Positions 33,519 to 42,257 of a DNA stretch of 64,000 nucleotides are shown in pieces. Source of the DNA: Marinobacterium profundum (lineage in GTDB: Bacteria; Pseudomonadota; Gammaproteobacteria; Pseudomonadales; Balneatricaceae). The position numbers were made by a program, and so were the translations under genes. How positions within the stretch are numbered: position 1 is the first letter of the stretch; each line of letters starts with the position of its first letter. Location of the stretch: NCBI RefSeq assembly GCF_001528745.1, contig NZ_BCNS01000210.1, forward strand, positions 34,763-98,762, in the 5' to 3' direction. Under the pieces are notes generated by a model that saw only the letters and a program-made list of their open reading frames with translations, was not told the origin of the DNA and searched no databases.

Positions 33519-36380
33519 ATGAAACCGGCTTACTCCGCATTCCTGCAGGAAGTTGCGGCCTTTATCCCGCAAACGCGACTAATCACAGACCCGCTGCGCA
33601 CTCTGGCCTATGGCACCGATGCAAGCTTCTATCGTCTCGTGCCCCAGATAGTGGTGCGGGTTGAGTCCGAGCAGGAAGTTATCCGGTTGATACGCCTGGC
33701 GGGCGCGCAGCTGATACCCCTCACTTTCAGGGCAGCCGGTACCAGCTTGTCTGGCCAGGCCGTGACCGACTCTGTGCTGGTGCAGCTGGGTGACGGCTGG
33801 AGGGGTCATCGACTGCACGATCATGCTCTGGCCATCAGCCTGCAGCCTGGGGTAATCGGCGGCCACGCCAACCGCTATCTGGCGCCCTTTAACAAGAAGA
33901 TAGGCCCTGACCCTGCATCCATTAACAGCGCCATGATCGGCGGCATCGCCGCCAATAACGCCAGCGGCATGTGCTGCGGCACCGCACAGAACAGCTTCAA
34001 CACCCTGGCCAGCATGCGCCTGATTCTGGCCGATGGCACATTACTCGACACGGCAAAACCCGAATCCATAACGGCCTTTCGCAAGAGCCACCGGATACTG
34101 CTGGAAACCCTCGACGGGCTGGCTCGTCAGACGCGGGAAAACGTAACACTGAGCCAGCGCATTGCGCACAAGTACCGTCTTAAAAATACCACCGGCTACG
34201 CACTCAACGCCCTCACCGAGCACCAGGATCCGATCGAAGTTCTGCAGCACCTGATGATCGGCTCCGAAGGCACCCTGGGCTTTATGGCCGAGATCACCTA
34301 CAACACCGTCGATGATCATCCCCACAAGGCCTCAGCGCTGATTTTCTTTGAACAGCTGCAAAGCTGCTGCGAGGCCGTAGCCCTTTTAAAACCCACGCCC
34401 GTAGCTGCGGTGGAACTGATCGACAGGGCCGGCCTGCGCTCTGTCCAGAACAAGCCCGGCATGCCGGGCTTTATAAAGCAGCTACCAGATGGTGCCACCG
34501 CCCTGCTGATTGAGACCCGCGCCGCCAACCCTGAGCTGCTGACGCAACAGGTCAGTGCCATTTGCGCTGCCATCGAGCACCTGCCCACACTAGAGCCGGC
34601 ACGCTTCAGCACTGACACAGCCGAATGCGCGCAGTACTGGGCCATCCGCAAGGGGCTATTCCCAGCTGTAGGCGCGGTACGTGAAACCGGCACGACCGTT
34701 ATTATCGAGGATGTCGCCTTCCCGGTAGCGCGGCTGGCGGACGCCGTGGCTGACTTGCACCTAATCTTCCAAAAGTGGGACTACCCCGATGCGCTTATTT
34801 TCGGCCACGCGCTTGAGGGTAACCTGCACTTTGTCTTCACCCAGGCTTTCGACACCCCTGATGCCCTGAGGCGCTATGAAGGCCTGATGGACGATGTCGC
34901 ACAGATGGTGGTTGGGCGCTACGACGGCTCGCTCAAGGCGGAGCACGGCACCGGACGCAATATGGCGCCCTACGTGGAGCTCGAATGGGGCAAGGATGCC
35001 TATCAGCTGATGTGGCAACTCAAGGAGCTGCTCGACCCGCTCAACATTCTGAACCCTGGCGTGCTGCTGAACCGGGATCCACGAGTCCACCTGGCCAACC
35101 TTAAACCTATGCCCGCGGCCGATACGATCATCGATAAATGTATCGAATGCGGTTTCTGCGAGGCAAGCTGCCCGTCCCGGGACCTCACCCTGACGCCGCG
35201 CCAGCGCATCGTTATCTGGCGTGAAATTGCACGCCTGGAAGCCAGTAACGAAGACCCCGAGCGCCTTGCCCTCATGCGCGAGGAGTATCGCTACCAGGGA
35301 ACCGATACCTGTGCAGGCTGCGGCCTCTGCTCCACCAGTTGTCCTGTGGGCATTAATACCGGCGACCTGACCCGCTCTATACGCAGCCGCGACAACGAAA
35401 ACCAGACTCGCCTCGCCCAGTGGCTGGCCGAACATTACGCTGGCCTCAACCGCACCAGCAAAGCCGCCTTTCGCGTCGCAGATGGCGCCCACGGCCTGGT
35501 CGGCGGCAAGGCCATGAAAACTATCACCGGCACCCTGCGCAAGCTTAGTGGCGAGCGCATTCCGCTCTGGACCGATGCCATGCCAAGGCCCGCTGCCAAA
35601 ATTCACAGCAAGGCCGAAAGGCACAATAGCGACAGACCCAGAGTGGTCTATCTGCCCAGCTGTGCCAGCCGAACCATGGGGCCCGCCAGGAGCAGCGCCG
35701 ACAGCCGCTCTCTGGCCCAGGTGACTGAAGCCCTGCTGCGCAAAGCCGGCTATGAGGTAATTTATCCACAGGGACTGGAGGGGCAGTGCTGTGGCATGCC
35801 GTTTCAGTCCAAGGGCATGTTCGAGGCCGCCGACTTCAAACGCCGCCAAACCGCCGACATGCTGCTCGCCGCCAGCGAGAACGGCGCCCTGCCCGTCTAC
35901 TCGGACACCAGCCCCTGCAGCCTGCGACTGAAGGAATCACTGGACAGCCGTATCCGCCTGTTCGACAGCGTGGACTTTATCGACCAGTTTCTGCTTCCGC
36001 GCCTTGAGTTCAACCCTCGCAGCGAACCCGTTGCTTTGCACGTCACCTGCAGCGCAAGCCGCATGGGGCAGACCGAGGCACTCAAGCGCATCGTCGGCCA
36101 GTGCACCAGCAAACTGGTAATACCTGAGAACATAGGCTGCTGCGGCTTTGCCGGCGACAAGGGCTTCACCACCCCCGCACTGAATGCCTCGGCACTGCGC
36201 ACCCTCAACCAAGCTGTAGAAGGCTGCCAGCAGGGTGTCTCCACCAGTCGTACCTGCGAGATAGGCCTGACGCATCACAGCGGTATTGATTACCACTCGA
36301 TTGTCTATCTGCTGGATGAGTGCTCCCACGCCAAGGCGCCTGCGGCCCAAGAGACAACTCCGTCTATTCAACAGGCTTGA
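33519..36380 (+). CDS. FAD/Fe-S D-lactate dehydrogenase-like oxidoreductase
   Basis: 953 aa, probably membrane-associated quinone-linked D-2-hydroxyacid (D-lactate) dehydrogenase. Residues about 30-240 form an FAD-binding PCMH domain (LTFRAAGTSLSGQAVTD; GIAANNASGM; IGSEGTLGFMAEITYNT). Residues 270-530 are the FAD-oxidase C-terminal domain (GHALEGNLHFVF; EHGTGRNMAPYVELEWG). Two 4Fe-4S motifs follow: CIECGFCEASCPS from residue 541 and CAGCGLCSTSCPVG from residue 598. CCG-type cysteine domains are near QCCGMPFQSKG and GCCGFAGDKG. The domain order is that of Pseudomonas-type Dld and GlcD/GlpC-type fusions. Divergence from pdhR with shared operators supports a lactate-pyruvate role. Confidence 0.88.
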   Translation: MKPAYSAFLQEVAAFIPQTRLITDPLRTLAYGTDASFYRLVPQIVVRVESEQEVIRLIRLAGAQLIPLTFRAAGTSLSGQAVTDSVLVQLGDGWRGHRLHDHALAISLQPGVIGGHANRYLAPFNKKIGPDPASINSAMIGGIAANNASGMCCGTAQNSFNTLASMRLILADGTLLDTAKPESITAFRKSHRILLETLDGLARQTRENVTLSQRIAHKYRLKNTTGYALNALTEHQDPIEVLQHLMIGSEGTLGFMAEITYNTVDDHPHKASALIFFEQLQSCCEAVALLKPTPVAAVELIDRAGLRSVQNKPGMPGFIKQLPDGATALLIETRAANPELLTQQVSAICAAIEHLPTLEPARFSTDTAECAQYWAIRKGLFPAVGAVRETGTTVIIEDVAFPVARLADAVADLHLIFQKWDYPDALIFGHALEGNLHFVFTQAFDTPDALRRYEGLMDDVAQMVVGRYDGSLKAEHGTGRNMAPYVELEWGKDAYQLMWQLKELLDPLNILNPGVLLNRDPRVHLANLKPMPAADTIIDKCIECGFCEASCPSRDLTLTPRQRIVIWREIARLEASNEDPERLALMREEYRYQGTDTCAGCGLCSTSCPVGINTGDLTRSIRSRDNENQTRLAQWLAEHYAGLNRTSKAAFRVADGAHGLVGGKAMKTITGTLRKLSGERIPLWTDAMPRPAAKIHSKAERHNSDRPRVVYLPSCASRTMGPARSSADSRSLAQVTEALLRKAGYEVIYPQGLEGQCCGMPFQSKGMFEAADFKRRQTADMLLAASENGALPVYSDTSPCSLRLKESLDSRIRLFDSVDFIDQFLLPRLEFNPRSEPVALHVTCSASRMGQTEALKRIVGQCTSKLVIPENIGCCGFAGDKGFTTPALNASALRTLNQAVEGCQQGVSTSRTCEIGLTHHSGIDYHSIVYLLDECSHAKAPAAQETTPSIQQA

Positions 36381-36447
36381 TTCAGGCAAAACAGGGACAG
36401 TACCATGTCGCACTCAGGCTACAATCTGTAGCCCGGGTACGGCGTGC

Positions 36448-36617
36448 CTAGCACGCCTGTCGGACTTGGCCGATCGTAGCGAGGGAAAGTCCGTTTTGAG
36501 GCAGTTTTTGAGCTCTTTTGAGGCAAATAGTGGTTCTATTTAACGAAAAAGAGGACGAAAAATGACCAAAATCGGCTTTTCCGCAGTAGATCAGTGGTAA
36601 GTCCGACAGGCTGCTAG
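36448..36617 (+). mobile_element. Short non-autonomous inverted-repeat element (MITE-like)
   Basis: 170 bp bounded by a perfect 13-bp terminal inverted repeat, GCCTGTCGGACTT (36455-36467) and AAGTCCGACAGGC (36599-36611), extended outward by CTAGCA (36448-36453) and TGCTAG (36612-36617) with one unpaired C. Inside is an internal AAGTCCG copy (36488-36494) and, near the right end, a ribosome-binding site and a 12-codon open frame that stops inside the right repeat. This is what an internally deleted insertion sequence would look like. No target duplication is clear. Confidence 0.65.
36562..36600 (+). pseudogene. Possible remnant of a transposase start inside the element
   Basis: GAGGA lies 6 nt before an ATG that opens the 12-codon frame MTKIGFSAVDQW; the TAA is formed by the first bases of the right terminal repeat. 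The good ribosome-binding site for so short a frame suggests the first codons of a transposase left after internal deletion. A functional micropeptide is less likely. The parent element is not identified. Confidence 0.4.
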
Positions 36618-36720
36618 ATCGCGTTTACTGCACCGCCTGATGCGATGCCGCCTGCCCCCATACCGAAGCGACCTGCGTCGACCGGTGCCACCGCCTTTTA
36701 CTCCACAGGGAAAAATATCA

Positions 36721-37614
36721 ATGGACGACGCTTCTCTCCTGCTGCTGGAACGTATTTTCCAGGTCGTCTTCCCGCTTGTCGCCATAGTCACCGTGGGCTA
36801 TTTCTATGCCCGGCGCATTCACACCGACATGTCGGTGGCCAACCGAGTCAATATGGATGTGTTCACGCCCGCCCTTATTCTGTCCGTTATGGCGGACCAG
36901 TCCTTTGATCTGGCGCTCTACCAGCCCCTGGCAATCGCAGCTGTCTGCGTGGTCATTGGCTCCGGACTCCTCCTGGCACCCTTTTGCCGCCTGATCGGCA
37001 TTCATCCCAAGACATTTCTCCCTCCCATGATGTTCAACAACAGCGGTAATCTCGGAATTCCACTGGCCGTGCTGGCCTTTGGGGACTACGCACTGCCCGC
37101 AGCCGTGGTACTTTTTCTGGTTGAAAACACGCTGCACTTCACCCTCGGCATGTACATGCTCAACCCACGCACGCATCCGCTATCGATGCTGCGCATCCCC
37201 ATGATCCTCGCCGCCATTGCGGGCCTGGTAATTAGCAGCACCGGTTGGGTGCTTCCTGTCTATATCAAAACCTTTATCGACATGCTGGGGCAAATCGCCA
37301 TCCCACTGATGCTGTTTTCCCTCGGCGTGCGCATGCTGAGTATTGATTTGTCGAATTCGCGCATCGGTGTCATAGGCGCAATCCTGTGTCCGCTCAGTGG
37401 TATTCTGATGGCACTGGCAACTCAGCAGGTCATGCAACTGGATGAAACCCAGTTTCGCTATCTGATTTTGTTCGGCGCCCTGCCCCCGGCACTGCTGAAC
37501 TACCTGGTGGCCGAACGCTATAACCAGGAACCGCAACAGGTCGCCTCCATTGTCCTGTTGAGCAATATTGCCAGCCTGGTGATTATCCCGCTGACACTGG
37601 CCTTTATTCTGTAA
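36721..37614 (+). CDS. AEC-family (auxin efflux carrier-like) transporter
   Basis: 297 aa inner-membrane protein with about ten hydrophobic segments in two halves. FNNSGNLGIPLAVLAFG carries the conserved Asn/Gly-Pro loop of the family, repeated in part as GQIAIPLMLFSLGVRM. Members export organic acids or amino-acid derivatives (e.g. malate/malonate); the substrate here is unknown. ATG 36721 follows AGGGA; the frame is open to 36640 but that part is basic and unlike the family. Position after the dehydrogenase gene might hint at an organic acid, but the inverted-repeat element separates them. Confidence 0.9.
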   Translation: MDDASLLLLERIFQVVFPLVAIVTVGYFYARRIHTDMSVANRVNMDVFTPALILSVMADQSFDLALYQPLAIAAVCVVIGSGLLLAPFCRLIGIHPKTFLPPMMFNNSGNLGIPLAVLAFGDYALPAAVVLFLVENTLHFTLGMYMLNPRTHPLSMLRIPMILAAIAGLVISSTGWVLPVYIKTFIDMLGQIAIPLMLFSLGVRMLSIDLSNSRIGVIGAILCPLSGILMALATQQVMQLDETQFRYLILFGALPPALLNYLVAERYNQEPQQVASIVLLSNIASLVIIPLTLAFIL

Positions 37615-37657
37615 AGCCCGCGCATGCTGTCGGGCCAGACTTCAACCCCTTCACACC

Positions 37658-37692
37658 CGCATGCTCGCGGGATACATAAATCTCTGTATATA
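37658..37692. repeat. Single partial copy of the 50-bp intergenic repeat
   Basis: CGCATGCTCGCGGGATACAT and the following CTCTGTATATA match the end of the tandem repeats at 58265-58379, and as there the repeat runs directly into an AAACGGCAGCC terminator. Confidence 0.75.
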
Positions 37693-37724
37693 AAAACGGC
37701 AGCCCTAAGGCTGCCGTTTCTTTT
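37693..37724. terminator. Bidirectional terminator between the AEC gene and the ComEA-like gene
   Basis: AAACGGCAGCC/GGCTGCCGTTT with loop CTAA, A-run left, TTTCTTTT right. It serves two convergent genes. The stem is identical to the terminator at 58380-58407. Confidence 0.92.
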
Positions 37725-37739
37725 GAAAGGCGAAAAGCG

Positions 37740-38039
37740 CTACTTGGCAGGCGCCGACGTCACGCTGATTAATTCGCGGTTTTTCTCCACCGTTGATGCG
37801 CCTATCCCTTTTACCGCACTGAGCTCATCAATGCTGCCAAAGGGACCATTGCTTTCGCGGTAGTCCACTATCGCTTTTGCCTTCGCAGGCCCGACACCAA
37901 TCATCACACTGGACAGCTGATCGGCGCTCGCCGTATTGATATCAAGGGATTCGGCCTGTACTGCAAAGGCCGGCAGCAGTGCAAGACAGAGAGTCAGCAC
38001 CAGAGCTTGCAGATGTTCACGCAAAGTATGAGTGTTCAT
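37740..38039 (-). CDS. ComEA-like secreted helix-hairpin-helix protein
   Basis: 99 aa. A signal peptide (hydrophobic LVLTLCLALLPAFAVQA, cleavage near residue 29) is followed by one ComEA-type domain with two helix-hairpin-helix motifs: INTASADQLSSVMIGVGPAK and FGSIDELSAVKGIGASTV. ComEA proteins bind DNA non-specifically in the periplasm during natural transformation, and short stand-alone versions are widespread. AAGGAGG precedes the ATG. A 12-bp dyad lies just upstream (38058-38094). Confidence 0.92.
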   Translation of the reverse strand: MNTHTLREHLQALVLTLCLALLPAFAVQAESLDINTASADQLSSVMIGVGPAKAKAIVDYRESNGPFGSIDELSAVKGIGASTVEKNRELISVTSAPAK

Positions 38040-38057
38040 ATGAACCTCCTTGTTATT

Positions 38058-38094
38058 TATTTAACAGCCAACCTACCTGTTAGGCTGTTAAATA
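38058..38094. promoter_or_regulatory. 12-bp perfect dyad upstream of the ComEA-like gene
   Basis: TATTTAACAGCC (38058-38069) and GGCTGTTAAATA (38083-38094) with a 13-nt spacer, 19 bp before the ComEA-like start and 30 bp after the pyrF stop. It could be an operator, or a weak terminator of pyrF (only AT-rich, no T-run). Confidence 0.6.
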
Positions 38095-38124
38095 GGGATA
38101 GCATAGAGGTCAAATTTGCGCCAC

Positions 38125-38838
38125 TTAGCCGCGGATCTGAGCCAGCTCCTGCTGGATGTTTGCAAGTACCGCCAGCGGGTCTGCCGCCTGGGTAATAGGT
38201 CGCCCAATAACAAGATAATCACTACCCGCCTGTACTGCCTGACCCGGCGTCATGATTCGGCGCTGATCACCAGCCTCCGCATTGGCCGGCCTTATACCCG
38301 GGGTTACCAGTTTGAAGTCGGCACCGATCAGGCTCCGCAGCGGTGCCACTTCCTGGGCCGAACAGACCACGCCATCCAAACCACTGCGCTCGGTGAGCAG
38401 CGCCAGTCGCTTTACCTGTTCCAGTGGTTCGACATCGATACCAATATCGCAGAGATCCTGCCGCTCCATGCTGGTCAGCACGGTAACGGCAATCAGCAAG
38501 GTCTTGCTGCCGGCAACGCGGTCAATTTCATTGCGCGCAGCTTCCATCATGCGGCGCCCGCCGGATGCATGAACGTTCACCATCCAGACGCCAAGCTCGG
38601 CCGCCGCACGCACCGCCTTGGCGGTGGTATTGGGTATATCGTGAAACTTGAGGTCGAGAAACACATCAAAACCACGGCTTTGCAGTGTTTCCACAATCGC
38701 CGGCCCGCTACGTGTAAATAGCTCTTTACCCACCTTAAGCCGACACTGCGCCGGATCGAGTCGTTGCGCCATTGCGACGGCCTGGGCCTGATCGGGATAA
38801 TCCAGCGCGACCAGTACCTGTTTTGAATCCATTGCCAT
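38125..38838 (-). CDS. pyrF: Orotidine-5'-phosphate decarboxylase
   Basis: 237 aa TIM-barrel enzyme for the last step of UMP synthesis. The catalytic motif is [12 protein letters not shown] (Lys-Asp-x-x-x-Asp arrangement split with VALDYPD at the N-terminus); phosphate binding is in TPGIRP and GRPIT. GAGGG precedes ATG 38838 (alternative ATG at 38832). It is 275 bp from lapA with a terminator between, so it has its own promoter. Confidence 0.97.
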   Translation of the reverse strand: MAMDSKQVLVALDYPDQAQAVAMAQRLDPAQCRLKVGKELFTRSGPAIVETLQSRGFDVFLDLKFHDIPNTTAKAVRAAAELGVWMVNVHASGGRRMMEAARNEIDRVAGSKTLLIAVTVLTSMERQDLCDIGIDVEPLEQVKRLALLTERSGLDGVVCSAQEVAPLRSLIGADFKLVTPGIRPANAEAGDQRRIMTPGQAVQAGSDYLVIGRPITQAADPLAVLANIQQELAQIRG

Positions 38839-39063
38839 GAAACCCTCGTGTTAGCTTTCACTCTGCCATCAGGCTGGTATGCAGCGGCCATAGAGTGCCG
38901 CGCGGCGCCTATTATACAGCCAAAAGTGCAGTTTGCAGGCCCCATTGTACACAAACAGATGCGCGTCTCGGAACGAGCACACAAGCGTCAATACAGGCGA
39001 CCAACAGAGAGAATATCAAACAGGGAGGGAATAGCAGAGGCGAGCCAAAAGCACTGCAGAGAC

Positions 39064-39093
39064 AAACACAGGCGATTCAAGTCGCCTGTGTTT
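39064..39093 (-). terminator. Terminator-like hairpin after lapA
   Basis: AAACACAGGCGA/TCGCCTGTGTTT, a 12-bp perfect stem with a 6-nt loop. The T-run on the minus strand is short, so termination may be partial. Confidence 0.7.
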
Positions 39094-39113
39094 GGTTCTG
39101 CCCTATAGAGCCA

Positions 39114-39419
39114 TCAAACGCTGTCTTTGGCCACGAGGGTACGCTGCTGTTCCAGGTCATGCTGTGCCACCGCCAGGCGCTTGCGAGCCGAGCGCAGCCG
39201 GGTTTTGAGACCCAGCACAGCAACACTGCTAAGCAATACCCCGAGAATGCCGCCGCAAACAAAGGCAGCAATCAGCCAGAGCGACAGACTGGCCTGGGGC
39301 AACTGCACCAGGATCAGGTCAATCGAAACCTTGTCGGTATTATGGATAGTGAAGAGTATCCCGACGAACAGGATAACGAGACACAAAACAACGAGTAATA
39401 GCGTTTTCAACCAGCGCAC
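39114..39419 (-). CDS. lapA: LapA (YciS) family inner-membrane protein
   Basis: 101 aa with two transmembrane helices (LLLVVLCLVILFVGILFTI and LWLIAAFVCGGILGVLLSSV) and a C-terminal coiled-coil-like basic tail. In E. coli LapA works with LapB to regulate LpxC turnover and LPS synthesis. The start is GTG 39417-39419 with GGAGG upstream. It lies 35 bp after ihfB. lapB, usually next, is absent before pyrF. Confidence 0.9.
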   Translation of the reverse strand: MRWLKTLLLVVLCLVILFVGILFTIHNTDKVSIDLILVQLPQASLSLWLIAAFVCGGILGVLLSSVAVLGLKTRLRSARKRLAVAQHDLEQQRTLVAKDSV

Positions 39420-39454
39420 TGGATCAAGCCTCCAACAGACAGAGTAGACAAACT

Positions 39455-39748
39455 CTAGTATTCAGACAGACTGTCATTAACTTGCTCCCGCAGTTCCTTG
39501 CCAGGTTTGAAATGTGGCACATGCTTGGCCGTCAATGGCACCGACTCACCGGTCTTGGGATTACGTCCCACCCGTGGTGCGCGGTAGTGTAACGAAAAAC
39601 TGCCAAAGCCGCGAATCTCGATCCTGTCACCATGCGCCAGCGCCTCGGTCATATGATCCAGCATCGTTTTGACGGCAAGCTCGACGTCCTTTACAGATAG
39701 CTGATTATGACGATCTATCAGTCGTTCAATCAACTCTGACTTGGTCAT
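39455..39748 (-). CDS. ihfB: Integration host factor beta subunit
   Basis: 97 aa DNA-bending protein of the HU/IHF family. The DNA-binding arm is [21 protein letters not shown], with the proline at its tip, and FKPGKELRE follows. Pairs with IhfA. The rpsA-ihfB order is conserved in gammaproteobacteria; the rpsA hairpin at 39830-39852 and a 108-bp gap allow independent expression. Confidence 0.97.
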   Translation of the reverse strand: MTKSELIERLIDRHNQLSVKDVELAVKTMLDHMTEALAHGDRIEIRGFGSFSLHYRAPRVGRNPKTGESVPLTAKHVPHFKPGKELREQVNDSLSEY

Positions 39749-39829
39749 GACAACTCTCCCTAAAGATTCAGGCTATTTGGCAAGCCTTCATTCCACTGGC
39801 GCTTTGCCGCCATACACCGGTGATACAAA

Positions 39830-39852
39830 CAGGGAGAGCCAAGCTCTCCCTG
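39830..39852 (-). terminator. Hairpin after rpsA
   Basis: CAGGGAGAGC/GCTCTCCCTG with a 3-nt loop, 5 bp past the rpsA stop; on the minus strand only TTTGTAT follows, so it is probably an attenuating terminator that lets some transcription reach ihfB. Confidence 0.65.
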
Positions 39853-39856
39853 CAGA

Positions 39857-41530
39857 TCAACTATCCGACTTGTTCATTTGTGCCTTGATCAGGTCACCAA
39901 TGGTCATCGGGCCGGCGGATACCACCGGTTGCTCCTGAACCGCCTTGAGTGCCTGTTGATCGACCTTGGCATCACGTTTTTTCTGCGACAACTGGATGCT
40001 GCGGTTACGCCTATCCACATTGATAACAGAGGCTTCCACCTTGTCACCCAGCTTGAAATGGGCCGTGCCATGTTCAGCCGACACCTCGGAGGAGCGCAAC
40101 ACACCAGTGATACCGTCTGCCAGCTGCAGGCTAACCTGCCTGGCATCAACCTCAGTCACAGTTCCGGTCACAAGCGCGCCCTTGCCGAACTGCGCTGCAA
40201 AGTCCCCAAACGGATCCCCTGCCAGCTGCTTGACGCCCAGCGCAATGCGTTCGCGCTCGGTATCGATCGACAAGAGCACTGCGGTCAGATCGTCACCCTT
40301 GCTGAGGGTTTTGGCGACCTGCTCGCCCGGCAGATCCCAGGACAGGTCGGACAGATGCACCAGGCCATCAATACCACCATCCAGGCCGATAAAGACGCCA
40401 AAATCGGTAATGGAGCGAATTTTGCCGCTCAGGGTATCGCCCTTGCTGTAACGACTGGAAAAGGCCTGCCATGGGTTGTCGCGGCACTGTTTCATGCCCA
40501 GTGAGATACGGCGTCGCTCGGTGTCAATATCAAGCACCATGACTTCGATTTCATCGCCCACCTGCACCACCTTGGAGGGATGCACGTTCTTGTTCGTCCA
40601 GTCCATTTCGGACACATGCACCAGACCTTCAACGCCCGCCTCGATCTCCGCAAAGCAGCCGTAATCGGCGACATTGGTGACCCGGGCGCTCGAACGACTA
40701 CCAACCGCATGGCCATCCATCAGCGTCAGCCAGGGATCCTGACTCAGCTGCTTCAGCCCCAGGGATACACGATTGCGTTCAGTATCAAATCGCAGCACCT
40801 TGACGTCGATTTCATCGCCGACCTGCAGCACTTCGCTCGGATGCTTCACCCGTTTCCAGGCGATATCGGTAATGTGCAGCAGCCCATCCAGACCTCCCAG
40901 GTCTATAAAGGCGCCGTAGTCGGTCAGGTTCTTGACGATACCCTTGATAACAACGCCTTCCTTGAGCTGCGACAGCAACTTGTCGCGTTCCTCATTGTAG
41001 GAGGCCTGTAGTACCGCACGACGGGATACCACTATGTTGTTGCGCTTGGCATCAAGTTTCACCAGCTTGAATTCAAGCTCCACACCTTCAAGGTGGGCCG
41101 TATCGCGAATGGGACGAATATCGACCAGCGAGCCCGGCAGAAAGGCCTGCACAGCGTCCAGATCCACGGTAAAACCACCGCGTACCTTGCCGACGATCAT
41201 GCCTTTGACAACCTCGTCGTTCTCGAACGCCTGCTCCAGCAAATTCCAGCTTTCGGCACGTTTGGCCTTCTCGCGGGACAGCATGGTGGCGCCAAAGCCG
41301 TCTTCAACCGCTTCAAGTGACACCTGCACGGTATCGCCTACAGCAATGTCCAACTCACCCTGCTCATTGAAAAACTGCTCTCGGGGAATAAAGCCTTCAG
41401 ACTTGAGGCCCGCATGCACCATGACAAAGTCATTTTCGATCGCGACTACTGTTCCCGTGACGATGGAGCCAGGCGCCATCTTCAGGTCTTTGAGGCTTTC
41501 CTCAAAAAGTTCGGCAAAACTTTCGCTCAT
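39857..41530 (-). CDS. rpsA: 30S ribosomal protein S1
   Basis: 557 aa, the same length as E. coli S1. Six S1 RNA-binding repeats: two diverged N-terminal ones that dock on the ribosome ([34 protein letters not shown]) and four canonical ones (e.g. [59 protein letters not shown]). It lies 28 bp downstream of cmk, the standard pairing. Confidence 0.98.
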   Translation of the reverse strand: MSESFAELFEESLKDLKMAPGSIVTGTVVAIENDFVMVHAGLKSEGFIPREQFFNEQGELDIAVGDTVQVSLEAVEDGFGATMLSREKAKRAESWNLLEQAFENDEVVKGMIVGKVRGGFTVDLDAVQAFLPGSLVDIRPIRDTAHLEGVELEFKLVKLDAKRNNIVVSRRAVLQASYNEERDKLLSQLKEGVVIKGIVKNLTDYGAFIDLGGLDGLLHITDIAWKRVKHPSEVLQVGDEIDVKVLRFDTERNRVSLGLKQLSQDPWLTLMDGHAVGSRSSARVTNVADYGCFAEIEAGVEGLVHVSEMDWTNKNVHPSKVVQVGDEIEVMVLDIDTERRRISLGMKQCRDNPWQAFSSRYSKGDTLSGKIRSITDFGVFIGLDGGIDGLVHLSDLSWDLPGEQVAKTLSKGDDLTAVLLSIDTERERIALGVKQLAGDPFGDFAAQFGKGALVTGTVTEVDARQVSLQLADGITGVLRSSEVSAEHGTAHFKLGDKVEASVINVDRRNRSIQLSQKKRDAKVDQQALKAVQEQPVVSAGPMTIGDLIKAQMNKSDS

Positions 41531-41558
41531 TACCGCCCCATCCTCACAAAACAGAAGC

Positions 41559-42257
41559 TTACCAAGTCAAACCCTTATGTCTGGCCTGATCCATAACCAC
41601 CTTCAAAACCTCATCGATACTCATCTGGGTTGAGTCCAGAATCACCGCGTCGGTCGCGGGTTTCAGCGGCGCCACTGCGCGGTTCATATCGCGGTCGTCA
41701 CGTGCTTGAATATCAACCAATATCGTTTCAAGGCTAGCACCGAGACCCTTATTTATCAACTGGTTATAACGACGCCGTGCACGCTCTTGCGCACTGGCAT
41801 CCAGATAAATTTTCAACTCAGCCGCGGGAAACACCACAGTACCCATGTCCCGCCCATCTGCAATCAGCCCTGGAGCCTCGCGAAAGGCCCGCTGGCGCTC
41901 TAGCAAAGCCTCGCGCACAGGCCCGCTGGCTGCCACCCGAGATGCATCGGCGCCAGCCTCTTCGGTACGAATCTGCAGGGTCACTTCTTCGCCTTCAAGC
42001 AGCACCTGCACCTCAGACTCTTCACCGCGTGGCACAAACTTCACATCCAGATGCGCCGCCAGTACGACCAGCGCCTCTTCGTCGTCCAGCGCAACGCCAT
42101 GGTGCCTGGCTGCCAGCGCCGTCAATCGATACAGGGCACCACTGTCCAACAGATGCCACCCCAGCTGGCGTGCCAGCAGGCGGCAGATGGTTCCCTTGCC
42201 GGAACCACTGGGACCGTCGATGCTGATTACCGGCACCCTCAATTGTTTCGAGACCAT
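41559..42257 (-). CDS. cmk: Cytidylate kinase
   Basis: 232 aa CMP/dCMP kinase. P-loop GPSGSGKGT near the N-terminus, DSGALYR, and the LID/nucleotide region [13 protein letters not shown] with ERARRR. ATG 42257 overlaps the stop of the tyrA-aroA gene (ATGA), so it is translationally coupled. Confidence 0.97.
   Translation of the reverse strand: MVSKQLRVPVISIDGPSGSGKGTICRLLARQLGWHLLDSGALYRLTALAARHHGVALDDEEALVVLAAHLDVKFVPRGEESEVQVLLEGEEVTLQIRTEEAGADASRVAASGPVREALLERQRAFREAPGLIADGRDMGTVVFPAAELKIYLDASAQERARRRYNQLINKGLGASLETILVDIQARDDRDMNRAVAPLKPATDAVILDSTQMSIDEVLKVVMDQARHKGLTW

Larger units (their letters stand above)
36381..36720. other. 340-bp intergenic region carrying an inverted-repeat element
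   Basis: After the dehydrogenase stop come a REP-like stretch (GTAGCCCGGGTACGGCG at about 36428) and a perfect hairpin GGCGTGC-CTA-GCACGCC (36441-36457), which overlaps the left end of the element at 36448-36617. The remaining 100 bp lead to the transporter gene and hold nothing clear apart from its ribosome-binding site. Confidence 0.65.

Noticed and set aside
34761..35849. 362-codon minus-strand open frame
   Set aside because: Antisense to the conserved Fe-S part of the D-lactate dehydrogenase gene; low-complexity Ala/Gly composition.
36721..37614. AEC transporter start at 36640
   Set aside because: The extra 27 residues are Arg/Pro-rich and lie directly after the mobile element; ATG 36721 has a ribosome-binding site and suits the first membrane helix.
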